Origin: a virus
Strand: one strand, 5' to 3'
Length of the DNA: 56,897 nt
Virus record (IMG/VR): IMGVR_UViG_3300031673_000051
Location: 1 to 56,897 of that record
Shown here piece by piece: positions 1 through 7,694 of this stretch (positions are counted from its first letter, which is position 1; the number at the start of each line of letters is the position of its first letter). The notes under the pieces are model-generated. The model was not told where the DNA came from. It did no database searches and saw nothing but the letters and a program-made list of their open reading frames with translations. Both the position numbers and the translations under genes were made by a program.

Positions 1-241
1 CTTGATTGTGTTCAACTAAATTAGCAAGAGATACATTCTCTCGTTCAGTTGATTCCTTATCATGAAGCAACATCTTAACTTGAAGTCTTATAAACTGAAG
101 AAGGTACTTAATCTCATTTGGTCCACAATCCTCAGGTCGTTTAAAGTATTCTTCTGGTGTAAACTGCGGCTCTATGACAGTCACGATATTCTCCGCCTCA
201 AGCCAACAATCGCGGAAATGTTTTCTTTCTTCCTTTGTCAT
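1..241 (-). CDS. Hypothetical protein, cut by the left edge
   Basis: An open frame starts at an ATG (239-241) after a GGAAG-type ribosome site and runs off the window with 80 codons and no stop. The visible part is hydrophilic and helical-looking (starts MTKEERKHFRDCWLEAEN). I do not recognise the family. It follows the 258-584 gene on the same strand with a 16-base gap, so it is probably in the same transcription unit. Confidence 0.6.
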   Translation of the reverse strand, partial: MTKEERKHFRDCWLEAENIVTVIEPQFTPEEYFKRPEDCGPNEIKYLLQFIRLQVKMLLHDKESTERENVSLANLVEHNQ

Positions 242-257
242 CGTAATTCTTCCATCC

Positions 258-584
258 TCAGTTCCCAATTATATTAGGACCCCTACCTGTATGACCTAAT
301 TTAAACTCTCCCTCGGCAGAAATCTTTTTAGTATTGTACGCCTGAACTGTCTTCTCAACACCATTTTCATAAAACACGCCTATCCATATTCCCTCCGTGT
401 AAAAATTTACATCAGCAAAATAGGCGAAGATTGTCCCTGGAACTTTAATAAACTCATAGTGATCGGCTGTAACTAAACTTGGGTCAAGGAACTCTGCTGT
501 TACTACCAGATTATCTTTGACGGAGGTTTTGTAGAAAATCCTCTGAACTCCAGGAGAGTATAACTCAGCCACGGATAACACCAC
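258..584 (-). CDS. Probable virion-associated beta-rich protein
   Basis: About 108 residues read from a GTG; no ATG is in frame. The central part (V-x-A-E-x-L-D-P, then GTIFAYF, then EGIWIGVFYENG) resembles the N-terminal domain of the 700-1368 protein (V-I-A-E-I-Y-L-P, GTYRGIF, LGVWQV), so the two look like copies of one Ig-like or beta-sandwich domain. Such repeated small domains often occur in phage tail or capsid decoration proteins; that role is inferred from content and position only. The start is uncertain because the frame stays open upstream to about 613. Confidence 0.6.
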   Translation of the reverse strand: MVLSVAELYSPGVQRIFYKTSVKDNLVVTAEFLDPSLVTADHYEFIKVPGTIFAYFADVNFYTEGIWIGVFYENGVEKTVQAYNTKKISAEGEFKLGHTGRGPNIIGN

Positions 585-699
585 TTTCTTACTGTACGAA
601 TATACAAATGTACGAAAGATGCCAAATTAATCTAGTACCATTCTAAGTTTGCCTAGATATTATTGTCCACCTTTCGTATTATTACCAGTACCATTGCTA

Positions 700-1368
700 C
701 TAAAATGCTTGTGGAGGAGTATCCAATGACGCCACGGAAAGAGCAATTGCGTCAACCACAGTCTTAACATCAGCAACAGCCGAAGCAGTTGCAAGACCAG
801 CAGCACTTATCGCGGCAGCGGCAGCGGCCTGTACGGCAGCAGCATCAGGTAAAGCATTAATTAAAATAGCAAGAGCACTTTGTGTATCTGACACATTTGT
901 AGCAGTAGCCAAACCAGCAGCAGTTATTGCCGCGGCAGCAGCAACTTGTACTCCAGCAGCATCAATGTTATTAAGAGCACCAATTGCATCTGTAATTATT
1001 GCCTGTGCCGTGGTTACATCACCATCTGTGGCAACATCACCAAGAGCAATGATAGCAGACTGCACAGCTGCCACGGCTACACCAACATCCTGCATATTAT
1101 AATTGCCTACGGAATAGGCTTTATTTACTTGACCATCTCCACCGGCTAAGTGCATTATAACTTGCCACACACCAAGTGCATCAGGAGTAAAAATGCCTCT
1201 GTAAGTTCCGCTATCTCCTACTTCCACCATTGTTACATCTGGAAAGTTGGAATCTTTTGTCCTGTTCGGAAGGTAAATCTCTGCTATAACATCAACCAAA
1301 CCAGTCGTTGCATTTGGTGCTTGATAACCAAATTCGATTTCTTCATTTAATTTAAATTGTTTGTCCAT
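700..1368 (-). CDS. Probable virion protein with alanine-rich repeats
   Basis: 222 residues. The first ~95 residues form a beta-rich domain similar to the 258-584 product. The rest is strikingly alanine-rich with two near-copies of a segment (VQVAAAAAITAAGLATATNV and VQAAAAAAISAAGLATASAV) about 42 residues apart, preceded by a looser helical stretch. No signal peptide or catalytic motif is visible. The architecture suggests a structural fibre, tail or decoration protein; no family is recognised. Confidence 0.65.
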   Translation of the reverse strand: MDKQFKLNEEIEFGYQAPNATTGLVDVIAEIYLPNRTKDSNFPDVTMVEVGDSGTYRGIFTPDALGVWQVIMHLAGGDGQVNKAYSVGNYNMQDVGVAVAAVQSAIIALGDVATDGDVTTAQAIITDAIGALNNIDAAGVQVAAAAAITAAGLATATNVSDTQSALAILINALPDAAAVQAAAAAAISAAGLATASAVADVKTVVDAIALSVASLDTPPQAF

Positions 1369-1379
1369 CTTTTAATTCC

Positions 1380-1769
1380 CTAAAATTTCTGAGCCTCGAG
1401 CTCTACTTTTAATAATGTGACCCCATACTTGGCATCGTACACATTCTTACTCACTACTTCAAAATACATTAAGACAGGTTTAGACAATGCCGCGTCATTA
1501 ATGTAAAGGACTAATGGTCCCAATTTATTTGTATTTGCTGCAGTCAATGTCAAATAATACAAACCAGCGCAACTTGGAATATTCCCCCAAGTATTAGATC
1601 CAATGTTAACAACAGTATCATCAGACTTTATAAGGTACTTCCAGTAATACCAACTAAGTTGTGCCCCCACAACGGGTGTAGGTGGAATATTAATTCTAGT
1701 CTGTATTCCAAGAAATATCCCCACTCTAATTTTCTGTAATGTTTCATGTCTTATTTGGTAAGTGAACAT
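1380..1769 (-). CDS. Small probable virion-associated protein
   Basis: 129 residues, beta-rich, with a core reading GLYYLTLTAANT, GPLVLYIND and VLMYFEVVSKNVYDAKYG. Similar G-x-Y-x-L-x-L-T-A followed by V-x-x-x-N-V-Y-D proteins are common beside phage tail or decoration genes (recollection, not a search). It lies directly downstream of the 1751-1996 gene, whose end overlaps its start by 19 bases, indicating translational coupling. Confidence 0.6.
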   Translation of the reverse strand: MFTYQIRHETLQKIRVGIFLGIQTRINIPPTPVVGAQLSWYYWKYLIKSDDTVVNIGSNTWGNIPSCAGLYYLTLTAANTNKLGPLVLYINDAALSKPVLMYFEVVSKNVYDAKYGVTLLKVELEAQKF

Positions 1770-1996
1770 ACTATAACGTCTGACTTAACTACAACACTTT
1801 CTTGAGCTATTTTTATTTGACCTCTTTCCACAGCTTTTAAATACTGCTGCCTGCCCCATTCTTCTAACCACCCCAATGGAGTTAAAATTGAATCAATGGG
1901 AATTGGATTCTCTTTTAAAAAAGCATTTTCAAAATTGGGGTAATCCTCCTCCTTTATGACAAATGATATACTGGGCACTACATACTCCTTATCCAA
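1751..1996 (-). CDS. Hypothetical protein
   Basis: 81 residues, ATG start, mixed charge, no cysteine-based motif or membrane segment. It overlaps the start of the next gene (1380-1769), and its ATG follows the 1998-2240 gene almost without gap. Not recognised. Confidence 0.6.
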   Translation of the reverse strand: MDKEYVVPSISFVIKEEDYPNFENAFLKENPIPIDSILTPLGWLEEWGRQQYLKAVERGQIKIAQESVVVKSDVIVCSLTK

Positions 1997-1997
1997 A

Positions 1998-2240
1998 TTA
2001 TTTCAAATAAGCGATCTTTGAATCTCGTCTCTGCTGCTTAACTTGATATTCTAGTTTAAGAGCAGCACTTCTTGACATAAATCCACTTGCTACCACCAAA
2101 ACCACGGGCAGTCTGGAACTTGTATATTTAGCACCTTTCCCACTATTGTGCGTAGCTATCCTTTTCTCAAGGTTGTTAGTCACCCCACAATAGAGGGAAT
2201 CATCTCGGCAACGAATTAAATAGACTACCCAGTTATCCAT
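1998..2240 (-). CDS. GIY-YIG nuclease-superfamily protein (YhbQ/UPF0213-like)
   Basis: 80 residues, the usual length of a stand-alone GIY-YIG domain. It starts MDNWVVYLIRCRDDSLYCGV; V-Y-L...L-Y-C-G-V corresponds to the GIY...YIG strands, followed by the conserved N-L-E-K-R-I-x-x-H-N helix, the K-Y-T-S-S-R-L-P turn and a C-terminal A-A-L-K-L-E-Y-Q-V-K helix with the metal-binding glutamate. Small proteins of this type cut or repair DNA, but YhbQ-like members are poorly characterised. It may be a homing-type remnant or a housekeeping nuclease. Confidence 0.85.
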   Translation of the reverse strand: MDNWVVYLIRCRDDSLYCGVTNNLEKRIATHNSGKGAKYTSSRLPVVLVVASGFMSRSAALKLEYQVKQQRRDSKIAYLK

Positions 2241-2241
2241 A

Positions 2242-2736
2242 TTATTTCTTTGCTATCTTAGGTATGTCTCCCCACCAAATTCTACTACCTGCAGGAAGTT
2301 TCTCAATCTTAGCCCACTTAAGATAAACTGCCTTAGCTTCTTCTTTGGAATCACCATCATATTTTATTGGCCAATCACCTTCTTCTGGAATGTAAATGAA
2401 CCATTGTTTCTTCCTGGAAATATCCTTTTCAGTCACATTTTGTGCCTCGTCAACTTCCGTGTCTTCCTCAACAGCTTCTTCTGTAACCGCCTCATTATTT
2501 ACCTTGTAATTCCCCTCATGTAGTAAAGCACTGATCAAGTTAATAACTTCTGTAGGATCAAGCATATCGACCGTACTTGCTCCTGCTCCTGACCAATCTC
2601 CAGTAGCTATCTCGGCTTCATCCGCGGTAATACTGAGCTTACCATCACCTGTAAAAGCTATTCGGTATGATACGCTGTCTGACTCGAACACATAAATATC
2701 ATCTTCCTCTGAAGATTCTTCAGCAACTACGTGCAT
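2242..2736 (-). CDS. Acidic hypothetical protein
   Basis: 164 residues, strongly acidic in the middle (EEAVEEDTEVDE). The C-terminal third (KKQWFIYIPEEGDWPIKYDG and later RIWWGD) looks like a small folded domain. The frame is the same as that of the upstream 2761-4143 gene: only a TAA and seven sense codons separate them, and the only Shine-Dalgarno-like stretch (AAGGAAG) lies rather far (about 14 bases) from the ATG. It may be a separate gene or the C-terminal part of a stop-interrupted protein. Confidence 0.6.
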   Translation of the reverse strand: MHVVAEESSEEDDIYVFESDSVSYRIAFTGDGKLSITADEAEIATGDWSGAGASTVDMLDPTEVINLISALLHEGNYKVNNEAVTEEAVEEDTEVDEAQNVTEKDISRKKQWFIYIPEEGDWPIKYDGDSKEEAKAVYLKWAKIEKLPAGSRIWWGDIPKIAKK

Positions 2737-2760
2737 GTCTGCGACTGCTTCTTCCTTAAC

Positions 2761-4143
2761 TTAAGATTCACTGGTTAGGTGTCCCCAGGCAACCCCACCG
2801 GTTTCATCTTCAACAGCCACCCCTCCCGCAGCTTTAACTTGACTTATGGCCGAATCTAAAGTGGTAAATACCACCTGTTTCTTTCCATCCTTCATAATCA
2901 GAGTATATTTCTTTTCCTCCTCAGTGTCTGACACAGACTCATCCGCCGTCATTTCTCCTGCGTCTTCCTTATCTGTGTGTCTGGGCCTAAATATCCTTCC
3001 ACCTAAAGGATATTCTGTTTCATCCTCTGGCATTTCCTCTTTATGCCTTGGATCTTTATCACCATGGAAATTACCACCAATAACATCAGCAATCTTTTGG
3101 CCAGCTTCTTCTGCTTCTGTTGAAGTATCAAAAGTAAACATCACGGTGGAACTCCTACCACCCGGCCGAACTTTCTGTACATCCCAGCCGTCTCCGAGGG
3201 AAGACTTACTTATGAAAATTTCTGTATCAGAATGAGCAGCTATTCCTTCTTCAACTTCAGCTTCTTCCTCAACTGTATCTTCTGCCACATGCTCCTTGCC
3301 GCACTTCTCATCAGTAACTTCTTCCTCAGGCATGATTTCTGTATCAACGTCTTCCTCTTCCTCATTACATTCTGCTACCTTAGATTCAAGAACACTGGGA
3401 TCACCTAAGCCTTCTCCGACCCATGCCTCAATAGCCTCAGCAGTAGCAATTGATTCCGCATCTTTTCGAGATTTAACAAATGCATAAATCATTTTAATTG
3501 CATTGGGGTTTAACTCAGCAGCATCAATTCCTTCAGGTGTAGGATCTTCAAGAATTTTTTCTAACTGCTGGGCTACCGCCCAACCTAATCGAGTATGAGC
3601 AATATCCGCAAGATCACTATCTGATTCTTTTACTTGTTGACAACTCTCCAATACCTTCTCAAAAGGAGTAACACTTTGAGCTGGCATAACTTGAAGAGCA
3701 TTATCATCAACATTCTTATTGGGATCTGCCTCGACCTTGCGGAACTCTTCTATTGTTTGATCGAAAAGAGATTCATCGGTAACTTTCTTGGTGGCTTTAT
3801 CTTTACAAGATTCTGCAACATCTGATTTCCATATCAATTCTGAACCTTCAACATGACCAAATTCACCCTTTTCATTAGCTTGCCACACCTCTACATAAGC
3901 TAAATCTTTTCCATTTATATCCCGAGCAAGTTCCACTGCAGAAGCTTTAGCCTCTTCATCAGTATCATAATGATAAGTAGCAGTAGCTATATCATCAATA
4001 CTATAACCAAAAGTGCCAAATTTTCCTGCAAGGTCTTTCTCTTCCTTAACTTCTTGCTCATCAACATTCTTATTTTCGTCCTTCTCTACCCGACTAAATT
4101 CATCTACCAAGTTTTCAAACATAGAATCATTACCCGTACTCAT
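2761..4143 (-). CDS. Large acidic protein with internal repeat, possible virion-internal protein
   Basis: 460 residues with long Glu/Asp-rich linkers joining several small domains. An N-terminal element (MFENLVDEFSRVEKDENKNV) recurs near residue 125 (LFDQTIEEFRKVEADPNKNV). A further domain near residues 305-360 carries KSSLGDGWDVQKVRPGG, and another ends the protein (KYTLIMKDGKKQVVFTT). No enzyme motif is seen. The N-terminal element resembles the starts of the 13225-13776, 13776-14162 and 7624-9408 products, which suggests a shared targeting signal. Function unknown. Confidence 0.7.
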   Translation of the reverse strand: MSTGNDSMFENLVDEFSRVEKDENKNVDEQEVKEEKDLAGKFGTFGYSIDDIATATYHYDTDEEAKASAVELARDINGKDLAYVEVWQANEKGEFGHVEGSELIWKSDVAESCKDKATKKVTDESLFDQTIEEFRKVEADPNKNVDDNALQVMPAQSVTPFEKVLESCQQVKESDSDLADIAHTRLGWAVAQQLEKILEDPTPEGIDAAELNPNAIKMIYAFVKSRKDAESIATAEAIEAWVGEGLGDPSVLESKVAECNEEEEDVDTEIMPEEEVTDEKCGKEHVAEDTVEEEAEVEEGIAAHSDTEIFISKSSLGDGWDVQKVRPGGRSSTVMFTFDTSTEAEEAGQKIADVIGGNFHGDKDPRHKEEMPEDETEYPLGGRIFRPRHTDKEDAGEMTADESVSDTEEEKKYTLIMKDGKKQVVFTTLDSAISQVKAAGGVAVEDETGGVAWGHLTSES

Positions 4144-4145
4144 TC

Positions 4146-4547
4146 TTATCCCCTTTTTAGTGTAGCGTAAACCGCCTCATTTAATTGTTCAATTATTTTT
4201 GGAACTAATATGTTATACTCAGAATTCCCTTTCTCCACTTCAATGAAAATGTGGGTTAGGAGTGAACTAAGTGCCTTCGCCGTAATTAAGTTATCCTTGC
4301 TTTTCCCTTCTTGTATTTTCTTGAGCGTCCTACCTATACTCTTTCCTTGGAGCTTTTTAATAAGCCACCCCAATAAGTCCCCACTACTAGGAAGTTTATC
4401 CAATTCCTCACTACACTTATCAAATTGTCCTTGTTCAAACAATTCCCTTGAAAGTTTCACTACACCAAGGTATTCTTTTTTAATGAAGTATTTCTCCACC
4501 TCAAATAACCTATCCATCAATTTTAAATCACAAGGATTAAATGTCAT
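4146..4547 (-). CDS. Helical hypothetical protein
   Basis: 133 residues, rich in Lys, Leu and Glu, predicted largely helical, with no cysteine motif beyond two isolated residues. Its ATG overlaps the stop of the 4547-4771 gene and its end lies two bases before the 2761-4143 gene, so it belongs to the same tightly packed operon. Not recognised. Confidence 0.6.
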   Translation of the reverse strand: MTFNPCDLKLMDRLFEVEKYFIKKEYLGVVKLSRELFEQGQFDKCSEELDKLPSSGDLLGWLIKKLQGKSIGRTLKKIQEGKSKDNLITAKALSSLLTHIFIEVEKGNSEYNILVPKIIEQLNEAVYATLKRG

Positions 4548-4771
4548 TAGTCTAACTCCCTACCCTCTTCTGCTCTTTTATTTTCTGCGTGCCGAATATT
4601 ATCCGCCAAACACAAGTCTTCTACTACCATACCGTCCTTTTTCTTCTTCCTCTTAAAACCACAACCACCGCAAATATCATAAAAAAAACCATCCCCAATA
4701 TCAATATTTATATTCAACATATTCTTGCATTTAGGACACACTGATTCTTCGCCGATGATTTGGTTTATCAT
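4547..4771 (-). CDS. Small zinc-ribbon protein
   Basis: 74 residues. Two cysteine pairs, CPKC near residue 12 and CGGCGF near residue 35, form a typical zinc ribbon, followed by a Lys-rich segment and an acidic tail. Proteins of this kind bind nucleic acid or proteins; the partner is unknown. It is one of many small zinc-binding proteins in this window. Confidence 0.65.
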   Translation of the reverse strand: MINQIIGEESVCPKCKNMLNINIDIGDGFFYDICGGCGFKRKKKKDGMVVEDLCLADNIRHAENKRAEEGRELD

Positions 4772-4772
4772 A

Positions 4773-5060
4773 CTACTCTCCTTCTACTTCATTTATCTCT
4801 TCTGCACGTAATACTACCACGGCAACTTTCTCTTTCAAACTTAACCATTGAGCCTTGCCTGTATCTAAACAAACTACAGGAGTTTTTCCTTCTGGTATTT
4901 CAACCTTAGTACCTGGAGACATATCCGCACCCTGTGGAGTAGTCAAACCCACCACATCCATTTTCATATACACAAAACTACTCTCGGGTATCTTAAAAGT
5001 ATCCCGAGCAACCAACTCACTTAATACTTTCACCATCCGCTCTCTCAATTGAATATCCAT
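4773..5060 (-). CDS. Hypothetical protein
   Basis: 95 residues, ATG start. The sequence alternates short beta-like segments (FVYMKMDVVGL, TPVVCLDTG, KVAVVVLRAEEI) and ends acidic. No family recognised. It is the middle gene of a run of short genes with 1-12 base spacing. Confidence 0.6.
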   Translation of the reverse strand: MDIQLRERMVKVLSELVARDTFKIPESSFVYMKMDVVGLTTPQGADMSPGTKVEIPEGKTPVVCLDTGKAQWLSLKEKVAVVVLRAEEINEVEGE

Positions 5061-5072
5061 CTTTTCTCCTAC

Positions 5073-5252
5073 TTATTGATTCTCTTCTGCTTTAGCCTGC
5101 TCTTGTCGCATCTTCCATTGAACGACTTCATCCCGAGCAAATTCCGCTTGTTGCTGCCTAACCAGCATCCTGCCCCATTCGAGCAGTACTTCACCAGGTC
5201 TACTACCCATCACATCCGGCCATACTCGAAATAAATGAACTTTAATTTTCAT
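5073..5252 (-). CDS. Small hypothetical protein
   Basis: 59 residues from an ATG at 5252 to a TAA at 5073. The second half is Gln/Glu/Arg-rich and probably a single amphipathic helix (MLVRQQQAEFARDEVVQWKM). It sits between the 5285-5668 and 4773-5060 genes with short gaps, and its coding frame is clean. Not recognised. Confidence 0.5.
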   Translation of the reverse strand: MKIKVHLFRVWPDVMGSRPGEVLLEWGRMLVRQQQAEFARDEVVQWKMRQEQAKAEENQ

Positions 5253-5284
5253 TTTATGACCTGGTTAGATAACCATTTTAATAT

Positions 5285-5668
5285 TTACTTTCTACTGATG
5301 GTAAAAACAACCCTGCCACAGACATCCAAAAGATTCACCACCACCTCTTGATATAGCTTCTCCCTCAGAATGTCTCCATTTTCATCTCTCTTAAATTGTA
5401 CTTTAGTAAAAAACTCTGCGGGCGTAAATGAATCATATTCTTTTGGGTATGGCTCAACTATAAGACATTCAATCCAACCCTCCGCCACATTGCACCCCTG
5501 AATAAGTAAAGGATGAATGCAACCTGGATTAGCTATCTCAAAAAGAAATATCTTAAGAATGATATTCTGATGACAACCTACAATTGTATTTTCTGCATAA
5601 TTCCAATTAACTTTTCTTAATTCGTCTAACGTAATTTCTTGCACTTCCGTCTGCATTTCATTAGTCAT
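5285..5668 (-). CDS. Hypothetical protein
   Basis: 127 residues, mixed alpha/beta by eye, with three cysteines that do not form an obvious zinc site. The ATG is preceded by an unusual polypurine leader (5671-5696 on the complementary strand reads only A/G repeats plus one TAAG). No family recognised. Confidence 0.6.
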   Translation of the reverse strand: MTNEMQTEVQEITLDELRKVNWNYAENTIVGCHQNIILKIFLFEIANPGCIHPLLIQGCNVAEGWIECLIVEPYPKEYDSFTPAEFFTKVQFKRDENGDILREKLYQEVVVNLLDVCGRVVFTISRK

Positions 5669-5690
5669 CTTACTCTCTCTCTTTCTCTCT

Positions 5691-5852
5691 TTACGTTGAG
5701 GTTATACTACCTTGTAATACACCACCTCCCGCAGGAAAGGACTCTCGTAGCCATCTGGCCATTCTTTCCTTGTAACACTTGTCACAGTGGCAGAATTGGG
5801 CATAATGATCATGCTCTATAGGGAACACACCCTTTGGTACCTCAGTGTTCAT
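5691..5852 (-). CDS. Small zinc-binding protein
   Basis: 53 residues starting at an ATG that overlaps the TAA of the preceding gene (TAATG). A compact C-x-C-x2-C group (FCHCDKCYKERMARWL) near residue 22, with nearby histidines, suggests a zinc knuckle followed by a basic helix. Function unknown. Confidence 0.5.
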   Translation of the reverse strand: MNTEVPKGVFPIEHDHYAQFCHCDKCYKERMARWLRESFPAGGGVLQGSITST

Positions 5853-6406
5853 TACTCAAATACTCCTAACAACCTATCAATCAACTCCTCCTGATGTTTG
5901 GAAAAGTGCCAACGTACATCCTTGACTTTATTGAACCACTCCCTTGCTTCATTTCCCAGTTCTTCCCCCATTGCGGCCCAATCGGCAACCATCTCAGCAA
6001 CATCCATATCTGGCATCTTTGAGGCATCCACACACTCAATAGAGTCATCCCTATTTGTACCGAGGTTAGCTTTTGTCTTATCATCTAACCAATGCTCTGG
6101 ATGATGTTTAGCATTCCGAATATGGTGAAGCGTTGCATCATCCTCCTCTTTCTTTTCCAATTTACCTGGCGTTTGATATCCTTTGCCTTTAATAGGATCA
6201 AACTTACCACTTTCCTTTTCTAACTTGTGTCTCCAAGTTATGGCAACATACGGAGTCAACTCTGGCTCCTCTAACTTGGAACTATCATGATCCTCTGCCT
6301 GCTCAACCAACCCAGCAAACTCTTCTGAATAAGCCTTTTCTATCTTAGCTGCTGCACCCTGGACCAATCCAATATGCTTGTTAGTTCTCTCCAAGTAATA
6401 ATCCAT
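5852..6406 (-). CDS. DUF5662-like phage protein
   Basis: Start taken at MDYYLERTNKHIGLVQ; upstream codons overlap the previous gene and look non-coding. About 184 residues. Features typical of the DUF5662 family are visible: an early helix followed by D-H-D-x-S-K, then H-H-I-R-N-A-K-H-H-P-E-H-W, then M-P-D-M-D-V-A-E-M-V-A-D-W-x-A-M-x-E-E, and a C-terminal W-F-x-x-V helix. The conserved His/Asp pattern suggests a metal-binding, HD-like helical fold. The biochemical role is unknown. It overlaps the end of the 6381-7157 gene. Confidence 0.75.
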   Translation of the reverse strand: MDYYLERTNKHIGLVQGAAAKIEKAYSEEFAGLVEQAEDHDSSKLEEPELTPYVAITWRHKLEKESGKFDPIKGKGYQTPGKLEKKEEDDATLHHIRNAKHHPEHWLDDKTKANLGTNRDDSIECVDASKMPDMDVAEMVADWAAMGEELGNEAREWFNKVKDVRWHFSKHQEELIDRLLGVFE

Positions 6407-7157
6407 GAGGATCAACTGGTACCTCACGTGCCACAGTGGCATCAGGTATCACAGGAGCTACAATTGCCACGGGTTGCACTCTTGCCATCATGGGATGGAT
6501 CATTGGTACCATTGACCTTGGTGGTGCTGGTGGTAAAGGTTTAATGGGTTGTATCTCAAAATTTATAAGACCGTAACCTATTGTTGTTTCCTTAAACACC
6601 AATCGATATTTTCCGTAGTTACTTATCTGCCCGGAGACATCCTGACCTTTAACTTGACCATCTTCATTTCCTTGACCCAACAACATTCCACCCATTGTTG
6701 TAACAGTCAATTTCTCCTTATTCACCACCTCATATCCTGCCGGTATAGGAAGCTCACCTTGGCACCAACCGGCCTCATGATCCACTGCCACCTTAGCTGT
6801 TCGTTTTCTAGGTTGTTCAACTGCCAACTGAGCTATTGGACGAGCTACTTGCTGAACCGCAGGAACCTTAAGAGCAACAGGAACCGAGGAAACAGGTACC
6901 TTTGGCATAGGTGGTGTTTCTAAATTTGCTAATGACTCCTCTAAACTTATCTTACCCAGCCTAACCTCTTCGTAAGCTTCGATAATCTCCATCACCTCTT
7001 CTACAAGTATGACCAAATCTGCTTCCCTATTTACCCCATCAACAGAGTAAAGACCCGTCACATCCTTACATAACTCCCTTAGTGTTTCATATAAAAAATT
7101 CTCCCAACCTCCAGAAGCATTAATCAATTTCATTAGAAGTTTATTATTTTTTGCCAT
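6381..7157 (-). CDS. Hypothetical protein with proline-rich linkers
   Basis: 258 residues. A helical N-terminal domain (about 1-75) is followed by a Pro/Val-rich linker (PPMPKVPVSSVPVALKVPAV), a middle beta domain (about 130-200, containing GKYRLVFKETTIGYGLINFE) and another Pro-rich C-terminal tail. No catalytic motif is seen. It may be a scaffold or virion-internal protein, but there is no direct support. The upstream leader is AG-rich. Confidence 0.6.
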   Translation of the reverse strand: MAKNNKLLMKLINASGGWENFLYETLRELCKDVTGLYSVDGVNREADLVILVEEVMEIIEAYEEVRLGKISLEESLANLETPPMPKVPVSSVPVALKVPAVQQVARPIAQLAVEQPRKRTAKVAVDHEAGWCQGELPIPAGYEVVNKEKLTVTTMGGMLLGQGNEDGQVKGQDVSGQISNYGKYRLVFKETTIGYGLINFEIQPIKPLPPAPPRSMVPMIHPMMARVQPVAIVAPVIPDATVAREVPVDPHGLLLGEN

Positions 7158-7191
7158 CTCTCAATCTCCTACTTATTTTCTCTCTCTCATT

Positions 7192-7694
7192 CTACTTTAA
7201 CATCCTATTTAATCTACCTAACACCGCCATCCTCGGGTGATCTGGTACAATAGGTATATAATTTGCTACTTGTAAATCTTTTTGCCTTAAGGCAACTTAG
7301 TGTATACTTTTCTAAACTCCTCCCAGGAGGAACCCTCCTCAGCGTACATACCCGTCTTTAACGACTTTACTGAAAAATAAAAATCACCCGTCCCTTCTTT
7401 TATACCCTTTCGAATAGTTCTCATCTGGGATTCTGTTGGCTTCCGCATTAACTCAATATTGAATCCACGTGCTGCTTGGATATACCGAATATGACCTTGC
7501 TTCAAATAACTGGTGTATTCCGTATAAAAATAGCGCCCTGAAGGTACTTCTACCCCGGGATGCGCCTTATGATAAGCATCCCGATCATGTTGCCCTGCCC
7601 GGTAGTTTGGAATCTCCTCAAACTCACCATTTGGATGAATCCAACCACCTTCTTTTATCCCCCAGATAGCTTGAAGAACTGCTGACGTCTTCAT
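7192..7694 (-). CDS. Repeat-domain protein related to the 7624-9408 product (frame interrupted)
   Basis: The first 135 residues (7287-7694) read GGWIHPNGEFEEI, then GHIRYIQAARGFNIEL and PTESQMRTIRKGI. This is the same pattern as the three N-terminal repeats of the neighbouring large protein (K-F-W-x-L-P-x-G...H...G-x-I-R-x...P-T-x-x-Q-x). The stop at 7287 can be bypassed by adding one base in CCTTAAGG, extending the protein by about 30 residues to a TAG at 7192. It overlaps the previous gene by 71 bases in another frame, so it could also be a detached fourth repeat of that gene. Confidence 0.6.

Noticed and set aside
2846-3235. Plus-strand ORF of 129 codons
   Set aside because: Antisense shadow of the acidic 2761-4143 gene: Ser/Pro-rich translation of GAA/GAT codons, no ribosome site.
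4210-4656. Plus-strand ORF of 148 codons
   Set aside because: Antisense to the 4146-4547 and 4547-4771 genes; composition is that of reversed Lys/Glu codons.
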